From the NCBI GenBank assembly GCA_022747635.1, contig JAKTNV010000005.1:84316469-84380468 (forward strand): DNA of 64,000 nt, written 5' to 3'. Made by a program: the position numbers and the translations under genes. This DNA is from Hetaerina americana (lineage: Eukaryota; Arthropoda; Insecta; Odonata; Calopterygidae). The notes under the pieces are model-generated. The model was not told the DNA's origin and did no database searches. It was given only the letters and a program-made list of their open reading frames with translations. Below, piece after piece: positions 10,431 through 22,380 of this stretch; within the stretch, counting starts at the first letter, position 1, and each line of letters begins with the position of its first letter.

Positions 10431-11640
10431 GGAATGAGCACCTTCTGTCAGTCATGTTGATGTACGCAATAGTTTACTGGTCACCTTCAGATGACGAAAA
10501 AAGGGTGAAGATGACCGATATCGTACACTTTTATTGTATTGCGAAAGGGATGTGATGAATGAAGAATTCCAGTCGTTAACCTCCGGTTGTGTACGTTGAA
10601 ACGACCAACACGAAGACAAAGCATGAATCCTTCAAACAACGGGGGAGCTTACAGAATGAAAAGTTTACGATGTCTTGTGTGGAAAAAAGAGGTGGGGAGA
10701 AAAAGAAACTAGGGGTGTTGGACGGAGAAGACGCAGAACTGACGTGGAATTGACGAATAGTTTTTTTTATGTTGTAGATTGTTACCCGTCCATTTCAGTG
10801 ATAAGCGTGACTCATAAATGCACAAATATTAATATATTTCCGTTCTGGAGTCTATCTACCTTGTCTGTTATTTGTGGACGTAATGATTAAGTTGGTCAGA
10901 GTTCAGAGAAATGTGTCGATTAGTGACTGATTAAATTTTGCTCGGATAGTAACAGAGTCCGAAGTTCAATTTCAAAATGCTCTCCATCAGACTTTATTGA
11001 AATAAATATTTCATTTCGAGGGTATTAGCGAATTGAGCCGTCGCGGGATTAAAATTCCAAATTTTAGGAATTAAAACCATTTAGTTAATATCCCTCCTGC
11101 ATCATTGCAAAATGACATTTGTCGAAACTCGTCGATAGTTGGAATTAATACCCTTTGAATTGAGTAAAATTAAAATTGCGTGGATTATTTCGTGCGAGCA
11201 CCGTGTATCATTAATGGGCGCAAATTTAGTTGCCAGAAAATGACATTTTGATATTTACTCAAACTGCTCCTGCCTTTTAGGAATGATAGCATGACTGTTT
11301 TTGGGTCAGTGTGCGTTTTGGGTGTGTGTGTTTCGAAGACTAATTCAAACTGATGGGTCGCATTCACATTGTGTCGAAGCAGGAAAAGCCCAAATGTTGA
11401 GCATGGAGAAAGACGTTTTCAGCGTTGGGTTTCTTTAGCCGTTTGGTTTATCAGTTTGCCTTGACGAACAAAATGGCACTGCATTAAAAATATCCATTCA
11501 GTTATGTCAAGCAATTTAAACAAAATACATTAATACCTATACCATGCAGTAATCAAGGCAAGTGGATAAACCATGAGGATATGAATTTCAACTAGCCAAC
11601 TATCACACATGGCCAGTTGATACCAAAAATTTATAAATAA
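10431..11640. other. Unassigned spacer
   Basis: AT-rich, no gene, RNA or recognised repeat. Confidence 0.4.
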
Positions 11641-11842
11641 CTCAGATGATAAAGACTAAGTATTTTTCGATGAATTTTTCAATCTGTTGATAAATAATCC
11701 CTCCATCATTTTTATATGAAGTTAGAACTGGCGAACAAAGACAAAAACACAGAAGTACACAAAAAAGAAAGGAAACGCACTCGTTTTCGAATTTTCGGTG
11801 GTATAAGCCACTTCTCTCAAGGAATAGAAGGTAGGAGTCCTT

Positions 11843-11845
<3 letters not shown>

Positions 11846-11919
<74 letters not shown>
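11846..11919. repeat. (TA)n microsatellite
   Basis: About 37 consecutive TA units directly abutting the 3' side of a minus-strand SINE. Confidence 0.95.
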
Positions 11920-11922
<3 letters not shown>

Positions 11923-12131
11923 GAAAAACCGCCAAGTGGCGAACACTCATTCATTTACATGGAAATAGGTATAAGGAAAAGGGATAGGAACACATATAAA
12001 AGGCGAACACAGGAATGGTCGGGAAGGAGGAATTGAGCAGATTACAAGCGCGAAAACGTTTCGTTGACCGGGATTTAAATCACGGATCTTTGACTTGCCG
12101 GGCCGATGCTCTTAATCGCTTGAGCTGTGCC
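11920..12131 (-). mobile_element. tRNA-derived SINE (family S2)
   Basis: On the minus strand the head starts at about 12131 with GGCACAGCTCAAGCGATTAA (A-box region) and has a degraded B box GATTTAAATCCC near 12080-12070, spaced as in a tRNA. The body continues to about 11920. Its lower part (CCTTTTCCTTATA, CCATGTAAATGAATG, TTTTTCGTGT in minus sense) is shared with 42430-42505. The (TA)n follows as the 3' tail. Confidence 0.7.
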
Positions 12132-13300
12132 TACATATATACATTTACACACTCACACCAACAGAAATACCTCATGATGTACCAAAAACGTATGTGGCAG
12201 GGGGTGAAACAACCAGGTGTTATATATAAGGGAAAAGGGAGAGAACGATTGTTTAAAGGATTAGGGTATAGGAAAAAGCATCCACTGAAAACCCCTGAAA
12301 AGTCGTGATACACAAGTGGAAAACTTATTTCCATCTTGCCGAGGTTATGCAGAACTGGAATGCAAGAAGGGGCAAATTAATCCATGGCTATGCAACTTAT
12401 GGTCCCCGCCCCTTAATTACGCAAGGCTTTTGTGGAAGGGTGGGGATAATGGGATATTAAGCTCAAACCTACCGCTCATTTCAAATGCTTGTTTGTAATA
12501 AAAAACTAAATAAACTGCTACAACTATAATATTCAATGCTTTTCGAATGCCTACAGTGAAATGAAACCGACAATGGTAACCAATTTTATTGGGCTGACGA
12601 GAAATGTCTAAATAATTCTGAAGCGATAGTTTCATCAGCGAGAGTTTGCACAATAATGTCTTCTTTGGTCATCAAGGACAATTAAAATTCTTCATTCATA
12701 AACAGTGGCTTAAGTAATGCAATAATAAATCTTCCGCAAGATTCTTCCTGAACCCCGCCCCCGCCACGGAAACGTAATGAAATGGATGCCCCACCCTGCC
12801 CACCCCCCGAAAGCCTTCCGTAATTAAGGGCCATCCACCCCTCGCCTGCTCACCCCGCGATTGTTGAAATAGTTTTAGATCATTGAATGCAACCCTCTGA
12901 ACCTAATTTCCCTCCGCAATATTTTTTCTTACGTTTTTCAAGGGATGGACTTTAAATTCTGCCCCGGTTTCACTGCAGAGTTCTCGGATTCCTGACCGTT
13001 CCTTTTTCCCTTCTGTTGACAATCTAGCAGTTCCCTCTTTGGTAGTCTTTTTTCCTGAACTCTTCATGCATAGGCTTTCTGTTTTTTAACTACGCAATAT
13101 TTTTTGCTCATATTTTGTACACCTGATCCTTTTCTTATTAATGACTAACCTTGTGATTTATTGATAAGCTGAATTTATTAGTATCGAGTTAGGTTTGGTT
13201 TGGAAATACAGGAGTCCTAAGCTAAAGGGATCATTTAAAACCTAGCTTGAACAATGGACTACTATTAATAATAATCTGCATGTACATAACACCATAAAAT
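12132..13300. other. Unassigned spacer
   Basis: No gene recognised. 12740-12870 is C-rich on the plus strand. Confidence 0.4.
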
Positions 13301-13302
13301 CA

Positions 13303-13585
13303 ACCGCAAGAGCGTATGGCGGGGGGGGTTAGGTCAACCGGCCGTGAACGAGCAATCCCGGCCATGCCGCCTGTACACAAGTATCAGTTTTACCTTGCAC
13401 TGCATCAAAGTTAATCACACGAAAGAAGGTGCTTACATGTAAGAATATAAATTAACAGGACTATTATACTCAAATTATGCGGGAGGAGTGTTACAAAGAT
13501 GGATCCATTTAGAAGACAGGCAGGATGTCGACTAAATATAAATACATTACCAGTGCTAATTATCTCCTTCGCACCTACTGTCATG
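13303..13585 (-). mobile_element. CR1-like LINE 3' UTR stub
   Basis: Minus-orientation module CCGCAAGAGCGTATGGCGGG with GGTTAGGTCAACC, then a 3' UTR of the subfamily also seen at 22967-23460 and 46981-47350 (shared ACACGAAAGAAGGTGCTTAC, AGGACTATTATACTCAAAT and CTAATTATCTCCT). No ORF2 remains attached. Confidence 0.7.
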
Positions 13586-13860
13586 TGTATTTTGATCTCT
13601 ATCGATTAATAATAATTACGAGTGGAAGGGATTACTTCAATGCTAAAGGTTATCTGTTGTTTTCTGAAATATTGCATTACAACTCACGAAACCACTTTCA
13701 ATCGCTACAAAAATTCTCCACCGCGGATTTTCACGTCTCTTCTTGGATCAAATTAAACGGCGATAGATATTTGAGAAAACCCTCAATCATTTATTTTTCG
13801 TGTCATTATTCATATAAATATTAAATTATTTTTTAATCAAATAGAAACTCCTCTAAGAAG
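13586..13860. other. Unassigned spacer
   Basis: Nothing recognised. Confidence 0.35.
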
Positions 13861-13865
13861 CGTTT

Positions 13866-14582
13866 ATGGCAGAGGTGAGAGGAAAAGACTCTCTTTCTAT
13901 GGTGTGCGAGCGCCCCACTGGGAAAGACGGCGGGCCGCACGCGCGACATGCAAAGCGGGCAAACACAATATCACGGATGCGAGGGTGCTGGGCGATAGCA
14001 AGGGTCAGGAGGGAAAGGGGTTCCTTCGGGGACACGCAAAGGGGCGGGCGGGAGGGGCGGGGACGTATCCTGTCCCCCAGGTCTCGGACGTCCGCTCTCT
14101 CTCCCGTGACCCTGAACGCGACCGACGGAAGCGTACCCTCCCGCGCTACCCACCCCCTTCCCCCTGGGGGCGTCCCTCGTCGCCCGCACTACCGGGGGGG
14201 TTTGCCAGGGTACCCTCTCGCCCGGCCATCCGGGAGTGCCCCCTTGTTGCTGCAAATGGCAGGCCAATGGTGGTGTGCATTGTGCGCGCGTCTCCCCTCG
14301 TCCGATGGCCACTCGACGCGGCGAACACATCTCTCAGCCGCCGCCGTTCCCTCAGAGGATTGCGGGGAAGGAAAGCTCCGTCTCCCAGGGTCCCCCCTGG
14401 TCTCTAATCTCCCCGCTCCCTCCTTCTCGGGGGACGGAAGAGGTGGGAGAGTTCCATTTCCTCTTGCCGAGGCCAGTGACGCTCGACCGGAGGGCTCTGG
14501 GTCGATCCCCGGGGTGAAAGGGGAGAGCCTCCCATCTCCAGAAACAGGGGTACCCGATAAAGTCGGGGATATCATTGTGTGA
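13866..14582 (+). other. GC- and CpG-rich block with overlapping open frames
   Basis: A roughly 700-bp GC-rich patch with many CpGs. It holds the longest open frame of the window (238 aa, plus). Several other frames on both strands are also open here, as expected when stop codons are rare. The translation is rich in R, G, P and S with no domain signature. The segment GGGTCGATCCCCGGGGTGAA (about 14499-14518) weakly resembles sequence next to the ORF1-like remnant at 19990, so a LINE 5' region is possible. A CpG island or host exon cannot be excluded. Coding status is unsupported. Confidence 0.4.
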
Positions 14583-14885
14583 GTATTACTTCCAATTACG
14601 GTCGACTGGCTCAGTGAAGGTTTTTGATGGACATTGGTACCACACACTACTGCACTCATGGCTCATAACTAGAATGGCACTAAGTATCCTAAAAAAAAAA
14701 CTAGACCGCAAAATTGCGGAGACGAAAACTCTTGCAATTTTTCACTTAATAATAATACCGTTAAAATAAATGCCTACAGTTCTTCCACATTACACTTGAA
14801 TTTGTAATTTAACATATCACACTGCATATCACAAGAATTAGTTCTTCAGCTCTGCATACTTTCTGTCTCCCTTCAGTTTCATCCA
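14583..14885. other. Unassigned spacer
   Basis: Nothing recognised. Confidence 0.35.
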
Positions 14886-14889
14886 CGGA

Positions 14890-15200
14890 ATACCACGCGC
14901 GATAAGATGTCGCAATGACGTGTGGCGGGGGGTGCTAGCAAACGACCCACAAAATAGAATATACCTACATGCAAAGCAAACAAAAAACATGGCATTGCAC
15001 ATCCACGCTGACGAAAATATTAATCCAAATCTTATTCCATCTTACGCGCATGCAAACGCATATACAAGCTCCTAGTATACACAAGTAGATGCACCTATGA
15101 ATGTGCCAGATGTCTACGCAGCGTGTTATCTTGTTCTTACTTATAATTCGATTTTTTTCTAATTTCGCTGTTACTTCAGTTTTTTACTATGATGATTTCT
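14890..15200 (-). mobile_element. CR1-like LINE 3' UTR stub
   Basis: Degraded module GATAAGATGTCGCAATGACG with TGTGGCGGGGGGTGCTAG, then a 3' UTR shared with 20640-20860 (ATGCACCTATGAATG, CCAGATGTCTACGCA and ATCTTGTTCTTACTTA blocks). Confidence 0.65.
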
Positions 15201-15269
15201 CTTAACCCGTGGTAATTCAATATTGATTAATTGATTTTAATGCCATTCAAACTATATCCTCTTTCCTTC

Positions 15270-16028
15270 ACCCTATCATGCTAAGCCAGTATTCCTCCCT
15301 CTACATCAGCTTTGAGAGTCGACTGTTTGCTGACGACAAGCGGGAAAAAGCGAACAAAACAGATTTTAAAATACTAAAAATTGACTTAAAATATATTCAA
15401 AATTGGTGTACAGAACATGGTTTGGATTTAAAAATTAAAAAAATTTTAAGGTTTTGCTAAAATATGTAAGTCTTGAGAAATAAAAAATACTCCCCCAGAC
15501 TTATCAACTTACACGCTCGGAGGTTTGCTCGGATGAGCGTTGCAGACGATGGGAAATAATTCGCCGTCACTATTTCACCTCACATGGGAAAAACACGTAC
15601 GCACTATTTTCCTACGTGATGCGAACTATTTTGCTTCAGTAAGACCCCGCTTAGAGTTTGCAGCGAGCATATTGAATCCATCAAAAAAGTCTTGATTACA
15701 GAATTGAACGCGGTACAGAGAAGGTCCAAAGGCCAGAATCGTGAAAGTTTCGTACGAAAGAATCAAATTATATTTTATACAAGACGTAGAATGGGAAACC
15801 TTTGGATATGCGAAAACCCAGAACAAGATTAAACGCATTGCAAAGATACCAAACGTTTAGTTTTGTAACTTTTCGTATGATCAACTTTGTTCAAGGTCGA
15901 ACTGATATTTGTGTAGAGGTGCAATGATTGCGATATTTCATGCGTGTTTATGGACCTTACACCACCCCATATTTCCTGCCACAGAACCTTGCTGTGGCGA
16001 TTTGCCGTGTATCATGTAGATGTAGACA
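15270..16028 (+). mobile_element. CR1-like LINE, 5'-truncated, RT end to 3' tail
   Basis: The open frame at 15278-15460 contains the RT catalytic box as LFADDK, then FKILKIDLKYIQNWCTEHGL and DLKIKKI, as expected just after the palm motif. Broken pieces follow: a YTLGG-like segment, ASVRPRLEFAASILNPS (15640-15690) and LITELNAVQRRS. The 3' UTR ends in a degraded module (ACACCACCCC...GAACCTTGCTGTGGCG) and tail ATGTAGATGTAGA at about 16015-16028. Frameshifts make it inactive. Confidence 0.8.
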
Positions 16029-16130
16029 GAATCTGTAAATATGTAATATAATGTGTAATCAGCAAATGACAGATTAAAGCGCTTCACTCTGGTATCATGA
16101 ATTTATGATTAAAATGATCTATTATGCTTC

Positions 16131-16206
16131 GACATCTACATGAAAATATATAGACTACCCCGCAAGCCGTCGTAAGGATGTGTGGCAGGGGATGTTAGGT
16201 CAACCG
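16131..16206 (-). mobile_element. CR1-like LINE 3' terminal module
   Basis: CTACCCCGCAAGCCGTCGTA then AGGATGTGTGGCAGGGGATG and TTAGGTCA, preceded by CGACATCTACAT as the inverted tail. No coding sequence is attached. Confidence 0.8.
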
Positions 16207-16795
16207 TCATGTTGTACCTACTCCATTACTTCCACGAACACAGAACACGCCGTCATCAGCGTACAAGGTGTGTTGAAATGTAGGCCACTAAACACACCAT
16301 TCATGCGATATTCGTTAAATGCATTACCATGATTATGATTTTAATATCTTCTACACTGACTACAATAAGAAGACTTATTAGGAAGCCCAATTAAAATTAC
16401 GGATTCACATGTAACGCGGTCATTAATTAACAGGTGGCGTCCTATTTATGCAGGACCAATCTTACCTCTCTTCAACTACTATCTCTATGCTAAAACCTTC
16501 AGTGCCCCTTCCAAATCTTACAACTTCTCACCCCAATGTTTGTAACTACGCTAATGTATGTTCAAATGTAAGATTACTTGATAAATAGCGAGCGGGGGTT
16601 CGAACGAAGTTTTGTCGGGTTTCCCTCGTCTCGTGGTCAACACCGGACCACGCACCCCGGGGTTGCTCGAGAAGAGCCAATATGCTGTCGAAGGGAGTGA
16701 GGAGGTATACGGAGATGAAGAGGGGCTTGTTGCAGAGTTGGATGTTGGGTTGTGTTTTCTTAGGAGAGGCCAGAGAGTTGTTTGGTATTTGTGCC
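16207..16795. other. Unassigned spacer, possibly degraded CR1
   Basis: No convincing family signature. The frame at 16612-16833 runs into recognisable CR1 sequence only after about 16800. Confidence 0.35.
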
Positions 16796-16799
16796 CATT

Positions 16800-17422
16800 C
16801 AAAACTTATGGAACTAGATCGAGTGCAACGTAGAGCAGCTTGGTTTGTGAAAATATGTTATGAGCAAGGTCAAGACACTTTTGGATGAATTAGGATGGAA
16901 GCCACTAATTGACTGTAGGTTTAAATGCAGGTTAAATTTACTGCCAATATTTTTTGCATGTTACTTATCTGAAGAAGTTAAAGACATATTACAGGCTCCG
17001 ACTTAATATGATAGATCATATCACGTGCGTAAAATCAGGGAAATAGATAGTAGAACGGATAGATTTAAAATGTCGTTTTTTTCTTGTACCATGAGAGATA
17101 AAAATAAACATGACATCAGTCGCGTAGGAGATAATTAAAATTGATAGGTTTATTTTGTCCATATCCTGCATATCATTTATTTTATTTAATAGATCCATCT
17201 TTTTAACAGTTCTGCCGCATGATTTGATTGTACATATCCTGCTATTGAGTATTGCTATATGTAAGTACATTTTTTCGTTCGGTTGACATTTTTCGAGTGC
17301 AATGCAGACCAAACTAATATCTGTGTAGATGTGACATGTTTGGGATTGTGTATGCATGGTTGGTGATTTATCACCCCCCGCCATACGCCCTTGTGGCAGC
17401 TTGCGGGTTAGAGGGTAGATGT
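16800..17422 (+). mobile_element. CR1-like LINE, C-terminal ORF2 to 3' module
   Basis: The plus strand encodes LMELDRVQRRAAWFVKICYE, then after a shift VKTLLDELGWKPLIDCRFKC, RLNLLPIFF, LSEEVKDILQAPT and VRKIREIDSRTDRFKMSFF. The 3' UTR follows and ends in the module ATCACCCCCCGCCATACGCC ... TGTGGCAGCTTGCGGG and a short GTAGATG tail at 17422. The order and spacing match the other ORF2 C-termini here. RT is absent. Confidence 0.85.
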
Positions 17423-17424
17423 TA

Positions 17425-18155
17425 ATGAAACCTAATTTAACCGCTATTTTACCTTTAATAATATCAACCCTGATTGGCATTTACCTATACTATGGTATTC
17501 ACATCACATACTTCCGAGATAAAAATGCATTATACCTATAAGTTATCGTCTGTCATCGAAAGAAGAACTTTCAAATCAAATCGAACACACGTTTTTACGT
17601 ATTTACCTGAAGATTACGTGCTAACGTCCAAACGCGTGGGGTGTAGTAATAAAAGTATAGTGTGAAAGTAAAGTCCGAAGTTATTTGTTTAAAATTAATT
17701 TCCACTCATTAGAGCCTGCGATAGCACCCGAGGTTCAATGATACACTATGTGTGTTCGGCTATTTTGCGAAAAATTAACTTGACGGGGTAGAAAATTGCT
17801 GTTGAGTCTCTAGGTTATCAAATAATTCGGGAGATGAAAAATTTAGGATAATGGAACAGTGTTCTCACGCAGACCTAGGAAAGAAATGTGCTGAGTCAAA
17901 GTCACGATTTGAAAAGCGTGAATAAGGGGTTTGTTCAGCACAGGCAGAAGAACTGGGAAAATAGTTATCGACAAATTTTGAAAGTCTTGATCACCATATT
18001 CGGCCGGCCGTGCAAGTAGACAAGATGACACGTTAAGCTCAGGGCGAAACTTAAAAATTATCAGGGCTGAAGAATTCCTCATGGCATTGGGTTCATCAGC
18101 CAAAACTGATCAGTCAAAATTAATTGAAATGCAAAAAAAACCTGTAGAGAGTCTA
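17425..18155. other. Unassigned spacer
   Basis: No gene or recognised repeat. Confidence 0.4.
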
Positions 18156-18159
18156 CGAA

Positions 18160-18212
18160 AAATCTACACAACCAGCAGACCGCCGCAAGGGCGTGTGGCG
18201 GAGGGTGATAGT
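18160..18212 (-). mobile_element. CR1-like LINE 3' terminal module
   Basis: GACCGCCGCAAGGGCGTGTG then GCGGAGGGTGATAG, preceded by AATCTACAC. Near consensus and isolated from any coding part. Confidence 0.75.
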
Positions 18213-18489
18213 GATTCGGTATATTTACACAATTATTAATCCATACGTGGATATCATTATATATTTGTTCACGTGTACAATACATGTCTAAATATTCCGA
18301 GTAATATTGCTGTGATTTAACTCGTACTAAACCAATTAGTTATGGTCTTAAAATAAAAATATTCGGGTGCCTTTTTCTGCCTACGTGTTTAAGTCTATGA
18401 AATACAGAAAGGACAAAAAGCCCAAATATCCCATCTCGTCTTCCTCAACCTTCTCGTGATCGGACGTGTGAGTAAATGACCACGGTCAT

Positions 18490-18800
18490 TCCTCGCTGAC
18501 CGGTGGACTGTCCCTTTCTCCAATCGCCCTGCTACATGCTACCACCACCGCCTCCCCCCCCCTCCGTGACCTCCCCCTTTCATTCAACCCCTCCTTCGTG
18601 TATCCCATCTCCTCCCCTTCCGGTTCGCATGCTGAAATGTTAATCCCTCTCCTTCCTTCCGGGGGTTGTTCGGGAGGATGGGAGGCTATCGGTTGGAGAC
18701 AAGGGACCCCTGGCCACCCCCGCGGGGTTCGCGTGGTGACAGGGAAGCCTCGATGGCGCCGCGGTGGCGACAGGAGAGCGAGGGTGACCGTCACACATTG
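18490..18800. other. GC-rich, C-biased block
   Basis: C-rich on the plus strand up to about 18660, then mixed GC-rich with CpGs. Open frames on both strands (125 aa minus, 92 aa plus) overlap and lack domain signatures, so I treat them as composition artefacts. Confidence 0.4.
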
Positions 18801-19019
18801 CACCACCCTTCCCTGCATCTTCTGGAAGTACACGAGATTAATTTTAGATTTTATTATTATCATTGGCAGCAGTTAAGCGAGCAGCCATGCCAACCTTTTG
18901 TGGGTGTCTAACACGACACCCAAGCCCCGTGTTACTCAGTAAATTTTTTTTTTGGCACGTACTCTCTACTATAACATCGTTTTTTCAAATCTAGTTCCTC
19001 TCCGTTGCGCGCAATCCTA

Positions 19020-19450
19020 TTCGGCAATTAATCCAATTTCATGAGGATCCCATGTACCAGCAGTATATTCTAAATTAGGTCTAACCAACGGAAGATAACA
19101 TTCGTCTTTAACCTTCTTGTCACGTCTCCCCAATACTCTTCCATATTAATCTCATTTTTTTGCTTGATTGCCCACATATTATTCGTGCATGATCCTAAAT
19201 AGTTAAAAACACTTTCGAAATTTCTTGAAAGAATCCGCAGGTCTAAAATAGGTGACCGTAAGCGGGATTCAACGCCATCCATACAAGGAAATTAAAGGTC
19301 ATCCATTTCATCACGGCTCAGCATAATGGCATAATTTAGGCGTGAGTTATGCCAAATTCACGCATCGCTCACAATTATGCGGGACATGCTTTCCCCACGC
19401 ATCTAACTTTCTCTTTCCTTCATCAACGCGGATAATGCATTTGCCCTGGA
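19020..19450 (-). mobile_element. CR1-like LINE ORF2 fragment
   Basis: The minus frame 19282-19070 includes VFNYLGSCTNNM and then TRRLKTNVIFRWL. Continuing past it gives a LVHGILMKLD segment that corresponds to the PLEY-WDPHEIGLI block in other copies. The upstream non-coding part (19283-19450) matches 31860-32060, so both are copies of one longer repeat with the same internal structure. Confidence 0.7.
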
Positions 19451-19675
19451 TAGTTATTTTTTGTGTGTGTTAGTAGTTAATCTTAGCGGCTTGAGGTTGT
19501 TTTTGTTCAGCCACTCAGATTGGTTATTGGTATGTGCTATTTTTTAGTATATTTTTTCTTCGAGTACCCGACCTTATCCCAGCATTGTTTTTTCCGCTTA
19601 GACTTCAGATTCTATTCCAAAATGTAACAAATTCAGGTGACTTAGTTTGACGTAACCCCGTTTTAGAAACTTTTT
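19451..19675. other. Unassigned spacer
   Basis: Nothing recognised. Confidence 0.3.
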
Positions 19676-20470
19676 GTGGGAACTTGTTTATTCAACTAGG
19701 ATGACTTTACCTAGGTCCCCTGTAGCCATTCTCAAAAACGCTGGTGAATGCGTGGCTCTAAAGGCTCGTATCGCCACGTTGGAGAGACTGGTGCCGGAGC
19801 TTCGATCCAAGTTCGACGGCCGGGTGACTTCTCTCATGGGGGATGAAACCCGGGGTAGGAATTTGACGGCCCGCCACGCAAATAGGGCTGCACGGGTTCG
19901 CCCGAATGCTAAAAGTGTCTGGGCGATCGAATACCTACCTCTTCTACCATCTCCTAACGAAGGAATGCCACCCCTCCGTAGATAGGATAATTGGAGGGTT
20001 GACTCTCGGGGTAAAGGGAAAATAACACTGCGGCGGATATTGGACTCTGCGGAGGCAGTTCCAATTCCCGTCTTCGATAGGTACCAGCTACTGTAAGGTG
20101 AGTGTACCAGCGTATCGCAGCCCCTAACCCTACTTTGAGGCCACTACCTAGGTAATGACGTCAGCGAACGGGAAGGGTGGGAATTATTATGATAGGTAGT
20201 TGCAATGTCCGCCATGTCATGGTCTCATTGAGGAAATGGGCACGTGACGTGGGTATCGACCAAAATGTGACCGCCTGGTGTAAGCCAGGCCTAGGAGTTC
20301 CTCAGGCGACGAAGGTGGTCGAGGCGGGGGTCAGGGGCACGACGTTCTCTCGACTGATGGTCGTGGCTCATGTGAGCACCAAAGACGTCACGGACCGTGG
20401 ATCCTAGGAGATCCTCCGTTCCCTTAAGGAACTGAGCATCGAGGCGAAGCGTGTGCAGAGCGTCGAGTAC
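19674..20470 (+). pseudogene. LINE ORF1-like remnant (coiled coil plus SGNH-esterase-like segment)
   Basis: The first frame (19674-19985) has LKARIATLERLVPELRSKFD, a short coiled-coil-like stretch. After a gap with stops, the frame at 20177-20407 reads IGSCNVRHVMVSLRKWARD, then NVTAWCKPGLGV and LMVVAHVSTKDVTDRGS. A continuation, ILRSLKELSIEAKRVQS, lies in the adjoining frame. These resemble a GDSxxRH block, a CxPG block and an HVGTND block of esterase-type ORF1 proteins carried by some CR1/L2 LINEs. The catalytic GDS appears as GSC, so it would be inactive. Assignment to the local CR1 family is inference. Confidence 0.5.
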
Positions 20471-20610
20471 AGTAGTTTTCAACAATGCGTTGACTTACAA
20501 TATATTCTCCTGCACCATCTTTTCCAGTCTCCTTCAAATTTCTCCCAAAAGCCCTCCCTCCTTCCCTCCGATACCCATAATTCCTTTGTTTGCTCGATCT
20601 CCGCTCTCTA

Positions 20611-22380
20611 TACATCTACATAATTATCCCGTAAGGGCGTGTGGTAGGGGGTGTTAGGCCGTAAAACCAACAAATTTATGCAAATGTACATCCACAGAGG
20701 TGAATGCGATATTCATGCGAAAACCTTTTTATTTTACACCCATGGAAATACATATACTATTTTTCAACATACAAGTGAACTTACGAATATACCTTATGCC
20801 TACGCAACGTTTAATTTTGTCCTCATTTATTAATCGAATGTCTTTAATATTTCTAATTCATCTGAAAGGCCCGTCATACTCGTCTTCCCACCGCAACAAT
20901 TTTTGTCGAATCTGGCGGATTTGTTCTGGAATTTATCTGATTCTTTTTCCCAATTTTTTCCCCAAGGATCACAAATAATTTCGCCATATTCCAAATGTGG
21001 TCTAACTGGAGAAAAATAACACCTCTTTTACTTCCTCATTACATTTCTACCACCACACGCTTAATGAAGCCGAGTCTCTTTATAGTGGATCCGCATATTG
21101 CCCTGATATATTATGCTCCCCATGAAAGGCGTGGTGTTAGAGCTACCCCCAAATATTTAACTTGATCTGCCGTAGTTAGCACCGAACCCTCCATTTCATA
21201 ATTTATGTCCTGCTCGGCACTTCCGTGGCTCTACAATTTCAAAACTGCCAATTTGTCTACTTTAGGCACCAATCCCCATTTCCTTCACCAATCCGATATT
21301 GCGTCCAAGTCTCTAGAAAGTTACTCGTAATCTGATGGGCCCTTTATTTTCCTTTATACCACCGTGATAAAATAATCTAAGGTTGCTACTGACGAGTGAG
21401 CTGAAGCCACCAATGTATATTAAAATAGAAGCAGCCCTATTGCGCTTCCCTGGTGGATGCCCGAAGTTACATCCATGTCAGTTGAGCACAAGCCATAGAT
21501 AGCTTACTATTTGTTTGCGGTTTGACAAGAATTCTCCAATACAATTTATTATTTTCTCATTGATACCATAGTATTTAAGTTTGTGCAGCGATTTCTTTTT
21601 TGGGACTTTATCGAAGACTTTCTTGAAATTCAGAAATACTCCATCAACTTATGAGTGGTTTTCTTCCGATCTAAGTATATCGTAAATAAAACGACCCAAA
21701 TGAGTTTCGCAAGATCTGCTCTTCCTAAATACGTGCTGGTAGTGGATTATTATCTTCCTATTATTGAAAAATCTCAAAATGTTACTAATTATAATGTGTT
21801 CTAATATTTTACAAGAGATCGATGTTAAAGAAATGGGGCGCTAATTGATTGGTTTCTTTCTATTGCCGCCTTTGTAGATGAGAGTTACAAGTGTAAGTTA
21901 TTTGTATATGGGCTAGCTTCAGTCTTAAGGTACTGAGCCTTCTTCTATCGATGTTATAAAAACACTTCCTAAAAACGGGGCGATAGCTTTAGCTAATTCC
22001 TTCAATATTTTAGCAGCTATTTCATCCGGAACTGGTGTTTTGTTGGCTTTGATACTACGAAGCTGATGTTCTATTCTTTTCTTGGTCAGTGTCAGGTCGC
22101 TCTTGTGTTCCCCGATTTGGTATGTGTATTCCATGGTTCTGTTACGTTTGTATCTTTACTGTAGACGCTCTCGAAACACTTGTGTAAAATATTCACCCGT
22201 TTTATGCTACCTGTAATAAGTTCACTATTTTCCATATTCAAAGAATGCACTTTTGAATGATTCCCCTGTCTTTCTCTAACATAAGACCAGAATGAGTTTG
22301 GATTTTCCTCAAGATATTCGCATAACATTTTAGACTCAAAGGCTTTGCAAATCATCCTTTCCGTTTTACCCTGATATTAT
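20611..22380 (-). mobile_element. CR1-like LINE, longest copy in the window
   Basis: Read 5' to 3' on the minus strand: pre-RT linker (22355-22140: NPNSFWSYVRERQGNHSK), RT start (22120-21925: LRSIKANKTPVPDEIAAKIL), fingers and palm (21750-21350: FRKSRSCETHL, LNFKKVFDKVPKKKSLHKLK), then a degraded TSG-HQGSAIGLLLF block, and a C-terminal segment near 20990-20880 (LEYGEIICDPWGK). The 3' UTR is at 20860-20660. The element closes with the module CCCGTAAGGGCGTGTGGTAG and tail TACATCTACATA at 20611. It ties the recurring 3' module to a CR1-type RT. Stops and frameshifts are numerous and the 5' end is truncated. Confidence 0.85.

Noticed and set aside
12055..12131. Functional tRNA gene on the minus strand
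   Set aside because: B box is mutated (GATTTAAATCCC) and the body is a repeat shared with 42430-42505.
13866..14582. 238-aa plus-strand open frame as a host gene
   Set aside because: Other frames are open over the same bases on both strands, composition explains the lack of stops, and no domain or exon signal is visible.
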